From: an uncultured bacterium
Lineage (GTDB): Bacteria > Hydrogenedentota > Hydrogenedentia > Hydrogenedentales > CAILVY01
DNA: 64,000 nucleotides
Assembly: GCA_937951485.1 (NCBI GenBank)
Contig: CALEDJ010000058.1
Coordinates: 1-64,000 of the forward strand
Direction of reading: 5' to 3'
Part shown: piece by piece, positions 28,594-37,879 of the stretch
How the letters are laid out: the number at the start of each line of letters is the position of its first letter
How positions within the stretch are numbered: position 1 is the first letter of the stretch
The notes under the pieces: model-generated
Seen by the model: the letters and a program-made list of their open reading frames with translations, nothing else
Databases searched by the model: none
What the model was told of the DNA's origin: nothing
Made by a program: the position numbers and the translations under genes

Positions 28594-29322
28594 GTGCATT
28601 TGTCTTTAATCATTCCCGCGTACAACGAAGAAGACAGGGTCGGTTACACGCTTCAGGTGGTAACGGCCTATCTGGACGCGCAGCCCTATGACGCGGAGGT
28701 CATCGTCGTGGACGACGGGAGCACGGACGCAACCGGCGCGGTGGTGCGCCCGTTCATCGAACGCCAGGGGAAGACGCCGGTACGTTATGTCCGCTACGAG
28801 AAGAACAGGGGCAAGGGCTACGCCGTGCGTTTGGCGATGCTGGAGCATGCCGGGGGGCAATACCGGGTATACTACGACGCCGACGCTTCCACCCCCATCA
28901 CGGAATTGGAGCAAATGTGGCCATATTTTGAAAACGGGGTGGACATTGTCATCGGTTCCCGGGCGTTGCCAGGGTCCGAAATCGCTGTGCGTCAGGCGCG
29001 ATACCGCGAACTGATGGGGCGCACGTACAACCTTATCCTGAGATTGCTCCGGCTTACCCGGTTCAGGGATACGCAATGCGGTTTCAAAGGCTTCACCGCC
29101 GAAGCCTGCGCGGTCGTTTTTCCCCGGCAAACGATCAATCGGTTCAGTTTTGATGCCGAACTGTTGTTCATTGCCTGGAAACACGGACTGCGTATCGTGG
29201 AAATTCCCGTGAAATGGATCAACAGCCCTCGGTCCCGCGTGCGGGTCATCCAGGATTCCGCGAAGATGTTTCTGGACCTCATCACCATCCGTATCAAGGA
29301 CTGGCGGGGCCGTTACGCATAG
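28594..29322 (+). CDS. Glycosyltransferase family 2 (dolichyl-phosphate glucosyl/mannosyltransferase-like)
   Basis: LSLIIPAYNEEDRVGYTLQVV...VIVVDDGSTD...DTQCGFKGF; GTG start inferred. Confidence 0.93.
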   Translation: MHLSLIIPAYNEEDRVGYTLQVVTAYLDAQPYDAEVIVVDDGSTDATGAVVRPFIERQGKTPVRYVRYEKNRGKGYAVRLAMLEHAGGQYRVYYDADASTPITELEQMWPYFENGVDIVIGSRALPGSEIAVRQARYRELMGRTYNLILRLLRLTRFRDTQCGFKGFTAEACAVVFPRQTINRFSFDAELLFIAWKHGLRIVEIPVKWINSPRSRVRVIQDSAKMFLDLITIRIKDWRGRYA

Positions 29323-30937
29323 TCCCCCTCCTGGATGCCATGAATGCCTCCCATAAATCCTGCCGGATGTATGCGAGCAGCAGCACACTGGGGCGCAGCG
29401 CATGGTATTCGACCATGTATTCCGATTTCAGCGCGGTGTCCAGCCGTTCCTGCAGCGCCGGATCGGCGATGATAAACGGCGCATCCGGCGGCTCCGGAAA
29501 GCGTGTCCAATATCCCACCCGGCGATAGCCCCGGAGATACCAGGGCAACGGCCAATAGTCGCCATCGGGACGGATGATATTGATGTGCATCGCGCGCCCG
29601 TCGGGATGAATCGCGGCTATCTCGTCCACCCGCCGCACCAGCCGCATCAGCGCGGTACTCGTGTGCGCATAGACATAGGGGTTGCGCGGGTCCGCCGCAT
29701 AGTGCGTGATTCCGAGCATCGTCTGCTGTGCCAACTGCGCCGCACCCGCCAGCATCAGGACCGCAATCACGACCTTCACGGAAAAGGTTCTGCCCAGCCC
29801 CACCAATGCCGCCGCGCCCACCCCGGCCACAATGGTCATCGCATGCAGAAAGACCAGCAAATTCCACGGGGTCTTGTAAGGAATTGCGGAAAATAAAAAT
29901 ACAAGAAAAAGCATATATACAGATAAAAAACGAATAAAATGAATGCTTCCTGCCAACCGAGATATCCCTCCCGCTTCACCCGAATCAAGGGGGCAATCTT
30001 GGAAATTCGCCCGTTTCAGGAGCGACGCGATCACCCCGATTGCCGCCAATCCGACAATGATTCCCTCACTCCATCGGGGGCCGGCGCTGCGATAGGTGAA
30101 GAGCAGCAGATGCAGGTAGTAGTGCCAGGGTTTGTCGTGAATGCCGGAACTGCCCGTGCCGTCCGCGCGGGCGAGGTAGGTGCTGAACGCAAGGATGGAG
30201 TCAATCGGACCGCGGGCATGGGTGAAAAAGGACGAGAACAGCGTGACGGAGACGGCGGCACCCACGGCCAGGCCAACCGCCATGTGCGCCGGGCGAATGC
30301 CTCGGAGGCTTTCGCGCAGGGAAGCCCCTTCCAAAAAGCATGCCAACAGCCATGTGACGACCAGCGCGCCGCCCATCGCTGCGTAAAGAATGACACAGGT
30401 TTCCTTGGTGGCGTGCATCAGCCCGAGGGCCGCACCGCAGGCGGCCGCCCAGCCGAAGCCGGGCCGCTGTACATATCGCCAGCCTGTGACCACTGCCGCG
30501 GTGCCAAAAAAGACCAGCATCGGCTCTTGGATATAGTATCGGCTGTAGAAAACCAGTCCATGCGAAACCGCTGCGAAAAGCGCCGCCCAAAGCGTTGCGG
30601 CGATACCCAGTTCCCGGCGCATCAGCCAGATCAACAGCACCATGCCGAATCCGAAAACCACGGGTATAGTCCGAAAATCGGTTTCGGTGCTTTCCGCCAA
30701 CGTTCGCGCACCGCTCAAGCGGAGGATCGGCAGGGCGCAGTAATATAGCGTCGGCCCGTGATGCTCATGGGGATCGTATTGGTAAATCCCTTTCTCAAGC
30801 AGGATGCCCGTGCGCACGGCCTGGTTGGCTTCGTCGCCGTGCATGGGCCGCGCACCCAACTGTGTCACCCGCAACCACAGTCCCATGGCAGCGATGACTG
30901 CAAAAGTCAGCAAAAAAATAAGGTTGCGCAAATTCAC
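29294..30937 (-). CDS. TIGR03663-like membrane glycosyltransferase (GT39/PMT-like)
   Basis: LRVTQLGARPMHGDEANQAVRTGILLEKGIYQYDPHEHHGPTLYY... Confidence 0.88.
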   Translation of the reverse strand: MNLRNLIFLLTFAVIAAMGLWLRVTQLGARPMHGDEANQAVRTGILLEKGIYQYDPHEHHGPTLYYCALPILRLSGARTLAESTETDFRTIPVVFGFGMVLLIWLMRRELGIAATLWAALFAAVSHGLVFYSRYYIQEPMLVFFGTAAVVTGWRYVQRPGFGWAAACGAALGLMHATKETCVILYAAMGGALVVTWLLACFLEGASLRESLRGIRPAHMAVGLAVGAAVSVTLFSSFFTHARGPIDSILAFSTYLARADGTGSSGIHDKPWHYYLHLLLFTYRSAGPRWSEGIIVGLAAIGVIASLLKRANFQDCPLDSGEAGGISRLAGSIHFIRFLSVYMLFLVFLFSAIPYKTPWNLLVFLHAMTIVAGVGAAALVGLGRTFSVKVVIAVLMLAGAAQLAQQTMLGITHYAADPRNPYVYAHTSTALMRLVRRVDEIAAIHPDGRAMHINIIRPDGDYWPLPWYLRGYRRVGYWTRFPEPPDAPFIIADPALQERLDTALKSEYMVEYHALRPSVLLLAYIRQDLWEAFMASRRGTMRNGPASP

Positions 30938-30949
30938 GAACGGGCATCC

Positions 30950-31885
30950 CTATATTTCCGTCAACACATCATTGGCTTTCAGGGTTTGCCCGATGTCCCG
31001 GCTCCAGACGCAAATCGCACCCTTTTGGTGCTGTGCGGCGTGGCGCATGGCATGCTCCAGGCGCGATAGGAGCACGTCCATCTCTGCGCCGTCCTTGGGC
31101 GCGGACACCATGCCGCAACTGAATGTAAGCGACATTCCCGCCACGGCATCGGCCACCAGCGTAATCTTTTTCTGAATGCGTTTTATGAAAGATTCTGCGC
31201 CGTTTTCATCGGTTTCCGGAAGGAAAACCAGGAAACAATCGCCACGGTATCGCCCTGCAATGTCCATGGACCTCATCCCGTTGAGGATGATACCGGCCAG
31301 GCAGGTCAGCAGCAAGTCACCCATGGGTGCGCCGTTCTCGGTATTGGCCCGCACAAAGTCGTTCAGATGTATCAATATCATGGTTGCCGGACGCCGATAC
31401 CGCGTCACCCTGTCCAGTTCCTGTTTCAGGTCTCTCATGAGGGCGCTGCGGTTGAGCAGATGCGTCATGGGATCCAGGCGCACCAGTTGCTCCAACGCGC
31501 CGCGCCGCGCAAGCACGGCCTGCACCCGGGTTGTCAGCACGACGGGATCAAAAGGTTTGCTGATGCAGTCGTCCACGCCGCCGCGCAAGGCCTCCACCAG
31601 GACATCCGTTTTGTTTTCCGGGGTGAGATAAAAGAACGGGATGTCGCGCGTTGTCGGATTCATCAGCAGTTTTTCCCGCAGGCTGGCGCCGTCCGTCTCG
31701 GCAATATCCAGATCGGCAATGATGGCATCCACCGGCCCTTCCTTGATGCGTTTCAGGGCCTCCCAGCCGTTGCCCGCCGAATGCACGGAAAAGCCCGCCC
31801 GGTTCAGGTAATCCCGAATAATATTCAGCGTGTTGGCGTCATCTTCCACCACAAGAATAGATACAGTCTCTTCATTCCGGTGCAT
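30950..31885 (-). CDS. Response regulator with (degenerate) GGDEF domain
   Basis: Receiver SILVVEDDANTLNIIRDYLNRAGF...IIADLDI; GGDEF signature replaced by RGDCF in GRYRGDCFLVFLPETD. Confidence 0.9.
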   Translation of the reverse strand: MHRNEETVSILVVEDDANTLNIIRDYLNRAGFSVHSAGNGWEALKRIKEGPVDAIIADLDIAETDGASLREKLLMNPTTRDIPFFYLTPENKTDVLVEALRGGVDDCISKPFDPVVLTTRVQAVLARRGALEQLVRLDPMTHLLNRSALMRDLKQELDRVTRYRRPATMILIHLNDFVRANTENGAPMGDLLLTCLAGIILNGMRSMDIAGRYRGDCFLVFLPETDENGAESFIKRIQKKITLVADAVAGMSLTFSCGMVSAPKDGAEMDVLLSRLEHAMRHAAQHQKGAICVWSRDIGQTLKANDVLTEI

Positions 31886-32113
31886 GGCGCTTCCCCAAGG
31901 GTTACTGGCGACGGTTCTGATGTGCGCAAAGCCTGAGCGCATTCACTCTAATGGACCTCTGCGCCGGGATGCAAGATCACGGCACAAACACTGTAATCCG
32001 GGCCGGAAAGCGCGCCCCTTTCACCGTGAATGGTGTTGATTACCGCTGGAAACGCGGTTAAGATGATCGCAATCGTCAACAGCCTGTCATCGCATAACAG
32101 AGGGAATCATCGA

Positions 32114-33796
32114 ATGGGAATGGGTGTCCAATGCGCAGCCATGTTGATCGCTGCGGGGACTTGCCTCCATGCATACGGGGAAACCGGTCTGCAGGGGTTC
32201 TGGAAACTGGTGGAGAACGCCCGGGATTTTACCGGCCATGCCCGGCATGCGGAGAACCACGGAGTCGTTTTTGACGCAAGCGCGCCGGATGGTCGCCCGG
32301 CAGCCCGTTTTGACGGGCGTTCTGCGTACATGGAAGTGCCGCCGCCGCTGGCGCCGCGACTCGGAACAGGTGATTTTACGCTTTCGCTGTGGATTTGCAC
32401 GGAACCGGCGCTGGATGACGCCCTCGGCGATTTGCTGAGCCAATATGATCCCGACACCCGCCGGGGCTTCAATCTCGGCGTGACCCATTGTTCCGGCGTG
32501 GCGAATTCCCAGCCCAATTATCGAAACCTGCACTTCGGCATTGACAATGCCCGCCAGGACGCCGAGTGGACCGATTGCGGTCGTCCCGGCAACGCCATCC
32601 TCGTCTTCGGATTTGCCGTGCATGAAGGCAATCTCTACGCGGCCACATGCGAGCCGGGTGAAAATGAGTCCGGCCGTGTGTACCGCTACGAGAGCAATGG
32701 CGTCTGGGCGGATTGCGGCAGTCCCGATGCAAGCAACGCAGTCGCGGCGCTTGCCGTTCATGACGGACAACTTTACGCCGGCACATCGTTTTACGACACC
32801 ACCGGATCGGCGTTGCCGCCTTCGCCCAACACCACGCCCGGCGGGAAGGTCTATCGGTATGCCGGGGACAGGGAATGGGTTTTCTGTGGCGGGCTGGAGA
32901 ATCCGGAAACCGGCGCGGCGGCGACGATGGGCGGTCTTGCGGTGTTCCGCGGAAACCTCTACGCGACCACGCTCAAGCAGGATGGATTCGGGCTGTACCG
33001 TTACGAAGGGGGCACAAAATGGACCTATTGCGGGCATCCGGGGCGGCGCGTGCTGAATCCCTGCGCGTTTAACGGCCATCTCTACATGGTTTCCTACGAC
33101 ATGCCCGGCGGGCCATTCCGTTACGATGGAACCGAATGGGCTTATGTGGGCGGCACGATTGACCCGCCCATCCACCAGGACTATTCCTTTGCGGTCTACG
33201 GCGGGCGGCTGCATGTCTCGACCTGGCCGCAGGCCTATGTGTATCGCATGGAGCCGGACGGCCGTTGGACGGCGTGCGGCAAACCCGAAGACGAGTTGGA
33301 AACGATGGGCATGATGGCCTACAACGGCAAACTCTATGTCGGAGCGCTGCCCTCGTCCCACGTCTATCGTTACGACGGCGGCGAGGTCTGGACGCGTTTC
33401 GGGCAGCAACTGGACACCGCCGAAGGAAAATACCGCCGGGCATGGTCCATGGCCATTTACCGGGGTAACCTGTTCTGCGGCACACTGCCTTCGGGGCGGG
33501 TTTTCAGCATCGAGGCGGGCCGGAATGTTACGCATGATCATGCATTGCAGCCCGGCTGGCGGCATGTGGCCGCCGTCCGTGATGCTGCTTACCTGCGGCT
33601 TTATGTGGATGGCAACCTCGTGGGCGAAAGCGCCGCGTTTGACCCCGCGGATTTTGACCTCACCAACGATCAGCCCCTGCGGATCGGATTCGGCGCAGGC
33701 GACTACTTCAACGGCTGGATGCGGAATCTGCGTATCTACGACCGAGCGCTCTCCAAAGATGAGATCTGCCGCCAGTGCGCTGAAGAACTGCGTTGA
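32114..33796 (+). CDS. Secreted LamG-like protein with a 7-repeat propeller-like insertion
   Basis: Split LamG halves (FDGRSAYMEV...TLSLWICTEP and GWRHVAAVRDAAYLRLYVDGNLVGE...GWMRNLRIYDRALSKDEI) flank seven LYxGT...VYRY..xxWxxCG repeats. Confidence 0.85.
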   Translation: MGMGVQCAAMLIAAGTCLHAYGETGLQGFWKLVENARDFTGHARHAENHGVVFDASAPDGRPAARFDGRSAYMEVPPPLAPRLGTGDFTLSLWICTEPALDDALGDLLSQYDPDTRRGFNLGVTHCSGVANSQPNYRNLHFGIDNARQDAEWTDCGRPGNAILVFGFAVHEGNLYAATCEPGENESGRVYRYESNGVWADCGSPDASNAVAALAVHDGQLYAGTSFYDTTGSALPPSPNTTPGGKVYRYAGDREWVFCGGLENPETGAAATMGGLAVFRGNLYATTLKQDGFGLYRYEGGTKWTYCGHPGRRVLNPCAFNGHLYMVSYDMPGGPFRYDGTEWAYVGGTIDPPIHQDYSFAVYGGRLHVSTWPQAYVYRMEPDGRWTACGKPEDELETMGMMAYNGKLYVGALPSSHVYRYDGGEVWTRFGQQLDTAEGKYRRAWSMAIYRGNLFCGTLPSGRVFSIEAGRNVTHDHALQPGWRHVAAVRDAAYLRLYVDGNLVGESAAFDPADFDLTNDQPLRIGFGAGDYFNGWMRNLRIYDRALSKDEICRQCAEELR

Positions 33797-33876
33797 CAAC
33801 ATGATGTGCCCGTGTCGTGCAGATGCGTCATTCCCGCGCAACCCTTTGATCGGCAAATAGCCCGGCAACTATCCAT

Positions 33877-36066
33877 TCACAAGCCCAGAAGAGTAAAGCC
33901 CTGATAGGTGATCAACGCCCCCAGGTATGCCAGGGTTGTCATATAACTGAAGGTCAAAATAGACCAGCGCCATTGCGCGGTTTCGCGCCGGATGACGAAA
34001 AGCGTGGCGGCGCACTGACAGCATAACGCGAAGAACACAATGATGGAGAGTCCGACCGGGATATTGAACAGTTTCTCGCCATCGCTGCGTTCCACAGCCT
34101 TCAGGCGTTGTGACAAGACCTGATAGGCGCTGTCGTCTTCATATTCCAGGTTGAGGATGGTGGCGAGGGTCGCGATGAAGACTTCGCGCGCGGGGAAACT
34201 GGCGATGACGGCGGTGGCGATACGCCAATCCCAACCCATCGGGCGGAAAACCGGCTCCACCATGCGTCCGAGGCGCCCCAGAAAACTGTTGCGGAGGTGC
34301 GCCCCCGCTTCCTTGTGATCAATTTCCTGGAGCGCCTTGTCGCGCTCGGGGCCTTCCGGCATATGCGCCATGGTTTCGGCGCGCTGCACCTCGAATTCTT
34401 CCTCGATTGTTGCGGAATGCGGGAAATACGCCAGCGCCCAGACGATGACCGCCACCGAGAAAATCAGCGTGCCGGCGCGCACAAGGAATTCACGACCCTC
34501 CCGGTACAGTTTTCGTATCACGGAACGGGGCTGCGGCATTTTGTAACTGGGCATTTCCATAATGAACGGAGATTTCTGGCCCCTGAAAATGGTGCGCTTG
34601 AATATCCAGGCCGCCGGTCCCGTCACGGCAATGCCCAGAATGTACGCGCAAAACAGCGTCAACCCCTGAAGCCCGATGATGCCGCCCAGAAAGCGGCGTT
34701 CCGGAATCAGGGCGGCGATCATGACGGTATAGACCAAAAGACGCGCGGAACAACTCATCAGCGGCGCAACGAGAATGGTGGCGAAACGATCGCGCTGGTT
34801 GTGAATCACGCGGGTGGCGGTGATGCCGGGCACGGCGCAGGCAAAACAGGAGAGCATGGGGATGAAAGACTGCCCGCTGAGTCCGCACCAACTCATGATC
34901 TTGTCCATGAGAAAGGCGGCGCGCGCCATGTAGCCGCAGTCTTCAAGGATGGCGATAAAAAGGCTCAGCAGCAGAATCTGCGGCAAAAACACCACCACGC
35001 TGCCCACCCCCCCGATGATGCCGTCCACCACGAGGCTTCTAAGCATGCCGGAGGGCAATGTACCGCCGACGGCAGTGCCCACCCAGCCGACCATGGCCTC
35101 CACGGCGTGCATTGCAGGCAGCGCGCCCGAATATATGGACTGGAAGACCAGCATCATGATCCCCAGAAAACATAAGGTGCCAAGGACGCGATGCGTCAGG
35201 ACGTCATCAAGGCGGTCAGACCCTGTGACGGGGCGTTCGGAAGGGAGACGGAGCGTCCGGCGCGTGACCTCCTCCGCCCAACGGTAGCGCTCCCGCGCTT
35301 CTGTGGCGGCAAGCGTGATTTCTCCGGATTGCGCCTCCCGCCGCCGTGCGCGGATTAGATTTGCGCATTGCTCCCCCAGCGTCCGCACCAGCCGTTCTTC
35401 GGCATACCCTTCCTCATCCACCAGCACGCGGAAGGCTTCCGCCCTGGGCACTGTGCGGCCGAGCGTTGTCTTGAATTGTTCCAAGTCCGCCGTCAGCGAA
35501 TCCACCGCTTTGGAGAGGCATTCGGGAAAACGGCACACCGGCTGCGCCGGGGGAATGTGGCCTTCCACCATGCGGCGAATCTCACGAAGAAGCGCATCCA
35601 CCCCTTTTCCTATGTGGGCGCACAACGGAACCACGGGTGCGCCGATTTCCCTGGAAAGCGCCTCCAGATCAATGATCACCCCCAGGCGCGCCGCCACATC
35701 CATCATGTTCAGGGCGATAATAATTGGTTTGCCGAGTTCCAGCAACTGGGATACAAAATACAGATTGCGCTCAAGATTGGAAGCGTCCACCACCACCACC
35801 AGCCCGATGACCGGATGTTCGTGCGGCACCTGGTTCAGCAGGATATCCGCGACAATCATCTCGTCAGGCGAACGGGCGGCGAGGCTGTAGGCCCCCGGCA
35901 TGTCAACGATTTCAGCGTCAATGCCGTGCTCGCGCAATTCACCGTGTTTGCGTTCCACAGTGACGCCGGGATAATTCCCCGTGCTGTGTGAGAGGCCGGT
36001 CAGGTCGTTGAATACCGCCGTTTTTCCCACATTGGGATTGCCCACAAGGGCCAGCGCTTTTATCAT
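33877..36066 (-). CDS. feoB: Ferrous iron transporter B
   Basis: ALVGNPNVGKTAVFNDLTGLSHSTGNYPGVTVERKHG...; FeoB core and NFeoB. Confidence 0.98.
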   Translation of the reverse strand: MIKALALVGNPNVGKTAVFNDLTGLSHSTGNYPGVTVERKHGELREHGIDAEIVDMPGAYSLAARSPDEMIVADILLNQVPHEHPVIGLVVVVDASNLERNLYFVSQLLELGKPIIIALNMMDVAARLGVIIDLEALSREIGAPVVPLCAHIGKGVDALLREIRRMVEGHIPPAQPVCRFPECLSKAVDSLTADLEQFKTTLGRTVPRAEAFRVLVDEEGYAEERLVRTLGEQCANLIRARRREAQSGEITLAATEARERYRWAEEVTRRTLRLPSERPVTGSDRLDDVLTHRVLGTLCFLGIMMLVFQSIYSGALPAMHAVEAMVGWVGTAVGGTLPSGMLRSLVVDGIIGGVGSVVVFLPQILLLSLFIAILEDCGYMARAAFLMDKIMSWCGLSGQSFIPMLSCFACAVPGITATRVIHNQRDRFATILVAPLMSCSARLLVYTVMIAALIPERRFLGGIIGLQGLTLFCAYILGIAVTGPAAWIFKRTIFRGQKSPFIMEMPSYKMPQPRSVIRKLYREGREFLVRAGTLIFSVAVIVWALAYFPHSATIEEEFEVQRAETMAHMPEGPERDKALQEIDHKEAGAHLRNSFLGRLGRMVEPVFRPMGWDWRIATAVIASFPAREVFIATLATILNLEYEDDSAYQVLSQRLKAVERSDGEKLFNIPVGLSIIVFFALCCQCAATLFVIRRETAQWRWSILTFSYMTTLAYLGALITYQGFTLLGL

Positions 36067-36332
36067 GCGCCAGGCTCCAGTTCAACCAGCGCCGCCTCCG
36101 ATTTGCGCATGGTCAGATACGACCCCCGCACCTGGACCACCATTGGATCACCCAGCGGCGCAAAGCGAACGACCGAGACCTCCGCGCCCCGGCACACGCC
36201 CATCTCCAAAAGGCGTTGCTGAATGGCGCCTGCGCCGGTCACCCGCGCCACTACCCCCCGTTGCCCCCGAAGCAACTGATCCAGGCTTCTGCGTGATCCT
36301 GCTTTAGCGGTGTCTGATGGGGAACCTTGCAT
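36063..36332 (-). CDS. feoA: FeoA domain protein
   Basis: GQRGVVARVTGAGAIQQRLLEMGVCRGAEVSVVRFAPLGDPMVVQVRGSYLTMRKSEA. Confidence 0.93.
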   Translation of the reverse strand: MQGSPSDTAKAGSRRSLDQLLRGQRGVVARVTGAGAIQQRLLEMGVCRGAEVSVVRFAPLGDPMVVQVRGSYLTMRKSEAALVELEPGA

Positions 36333-36355
36333 TCCTGCTCCTGCTTCATGGCGGC

Positions 36356-36856
36356 TCACAAAGAAGCGCCTTGGTGATTCCGCATCTGTTCCCGAACCTT
36401 TTCCGCCAAAGCCGTGTCGCTTAACAGGCAACGCATCAACGCCATCAGGCGGCGCCCGGTGTCCATGCTCATCAGATGCTCCATTTTGCAGGCATCCGCC
36501 ATCGCCATATCGCGGTCCACACCCAACACCTGCTCGAAGAAGCGCGCCAGAATGGAAAAATTCTCCTCCACCAGCGTGGCAATCCGTTTGCCCTCCTCCG
36601 TCAACAACAGGAACCGATGCGGGTCCTCGCCAACCCATCCACGCTTCTTCAACTGGCTCAGGGCCATTGATGCGGCCCCCCGCGATATCTCCAGCATCTC
36701 CGCCACATCCGTCGAACGCGCGTACCCCAACTCACTGCGCAGATGGTCAATCGCCATCAGGTAATGCGCCATGGAATGCGACGGCTTGTTGCGGTCAAAT
36801 TCCCGCCAATAACTGCCGTCGTTCTTCGGTTTGGGAGCAGCGGATTTCGTTGGCAT
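36356..36856 (-). CDS. DtxR/MntR family metal-dependent transcriptional regulator
   Basis: ARSTDVAEMLEISRGAASMALSQLKKRGWV...ADACKMEHLMS metal-site motif; upstream of feoAB. Confidence 0.93.
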   Translation of the reverse strand: MPTKSAAPKPKNDGSYWREFDRNKPSHSMAHYLMAIDHLRSELGYARSTDVAEMLEISRGAASMALSQLKKRGWVGEDPHRFLLLTEEGKRIATLVEENFSILARFFEQVLGVDRDMAMADACKMEHLMSMDTGRRLMALMRCLLSDTALAEKVREQMRNHQGASL

Positions 36857-36897
36857 GGGGGCTTCCGTTAATGCGGCTGAACAACACTTCTACTTGT

Positions 36898-36926
36898 ATT
36901 ATAACAGGTTCTGGCTGTTGATCCAA
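36898..36926 (-). promoter_or_regulatory. Candidate sigma-70 promoter for dtxR-feoAB: TTGGAT-17 bp-TATAAT
   Basis: Minus strand TTGGATCAACAGCCAGAACCTGTTATAAT. Confidence 0.7.
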
Positions 36927-37013
36927 AAAGCGGCGGGGGATTGCGGAACAGCATGTGAAAATGACTCGGCAAGCCATGATTTGACTATGGCCTTCCGGAG
37001 ACCCTAGGCTGGC

Positions 37014-37808
37014 GTGGTCCCGTGGATGCGCAACGAGAGGGAACGAATGAACGACAGGGATCATGCCTCCGGCGGACAGAAAGCGGCGATGTCCCGCGAA
37101 TCAGCGCCCGCATTTACGCACGATGAAGTCTTTCGCCTCATATCCTTGGCATCGCCGGGGGCGCGAATTCTGGATATTCCCGCCGGGTCCGGGGCCTTCA
37201 CCAACCGTCTGCAGGCTGCGGGATATGACGTGATCGCTTCGGATATTGTTGCGCACCCTGCGGTGCCGCCATCGCGCTTCCGGCAGGCCGACATGAATCT
37301 GCCGCTGCCGTTTGACGATGCCTCCTTCGATGCCGTGGCATCCATCGAAGGACTGGAGCACATTCAACGGCCATTCGATTTTATCCGGGAATGCCGCCGC
37401 ATTCTGCGTTCCGACGGGTTTCTGGTGCTTTCCACACCGAATGTCTCATCCCTGCGATCGCGGTGGCGCTGGTTCCTGACGGGATTCCACAACAAGTGTA
37501 AATATCCCCTGGATGAAACTTTTCCGCAGCCGCGCCATCACATCAACATGCGGTCCTATCCGGAACTGCGCTATATGTTCCACACCAGCGGTTTTCGCAT
37601 CGAATGCGTGCGCACCAACCGGATAAAGCCGGTGAATTGGCTTTATTTGCCTTGGGTACCGCCGGCTTATGCGATCACCCGCCTCGCCATGCGACGGGCG
37701 GCGCGCACGTCGGAACACCGCCGCGTGGTGGGGGAGACCATCGGCCAGATGTTTTCCCGGGCGGTGTTGTTCGGAGAGACGCTGATCGTGGTGGCGCGAC
37801 CGAAATGA
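37014..37808 (+). CDS. Class I SAM-dependent methyltransferase
   Basis: GARILDIPAGSGAFTNRLQAAGYDVIASDI...FDAVASIEGLEHIQRPFDFIRECRRILRSDG. Confidence 0.93.
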   Translation: MVPWMRNERERMNDRDHASGGQKAAMSRESAPAFTHDEVFRLISLASPGARILDIPAGSGAFTNRLQAAGYDVIASDIVAHPAVPPSRFRQADMNLPLPFDDASFDAVASIEGLEHIQRPFDFIRECRRILRSDGFLVLSTPNVSSLRSRWRWFLTGFHNKCKYPLDETFPQPRHHINMRSYPELRYMFHTSGFRIECVRTNRIKPVNWLYLPWVPPAYAITRLAMRRAARTSEHRRVVGETIGQMFSRAVLFGETLIVVARPK

Positions 37809-37879
37809 ACACGGCCCAACACAGACCGACACGGACCATTATGGACAGATGCGAAACGATATGGAGAGGAGCGCTTGAG

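Noticed and set aside
32087-33868. 593-aa minus-strand ORF
   Set aside because: Antisense shadow of the LamG/propeller gene.
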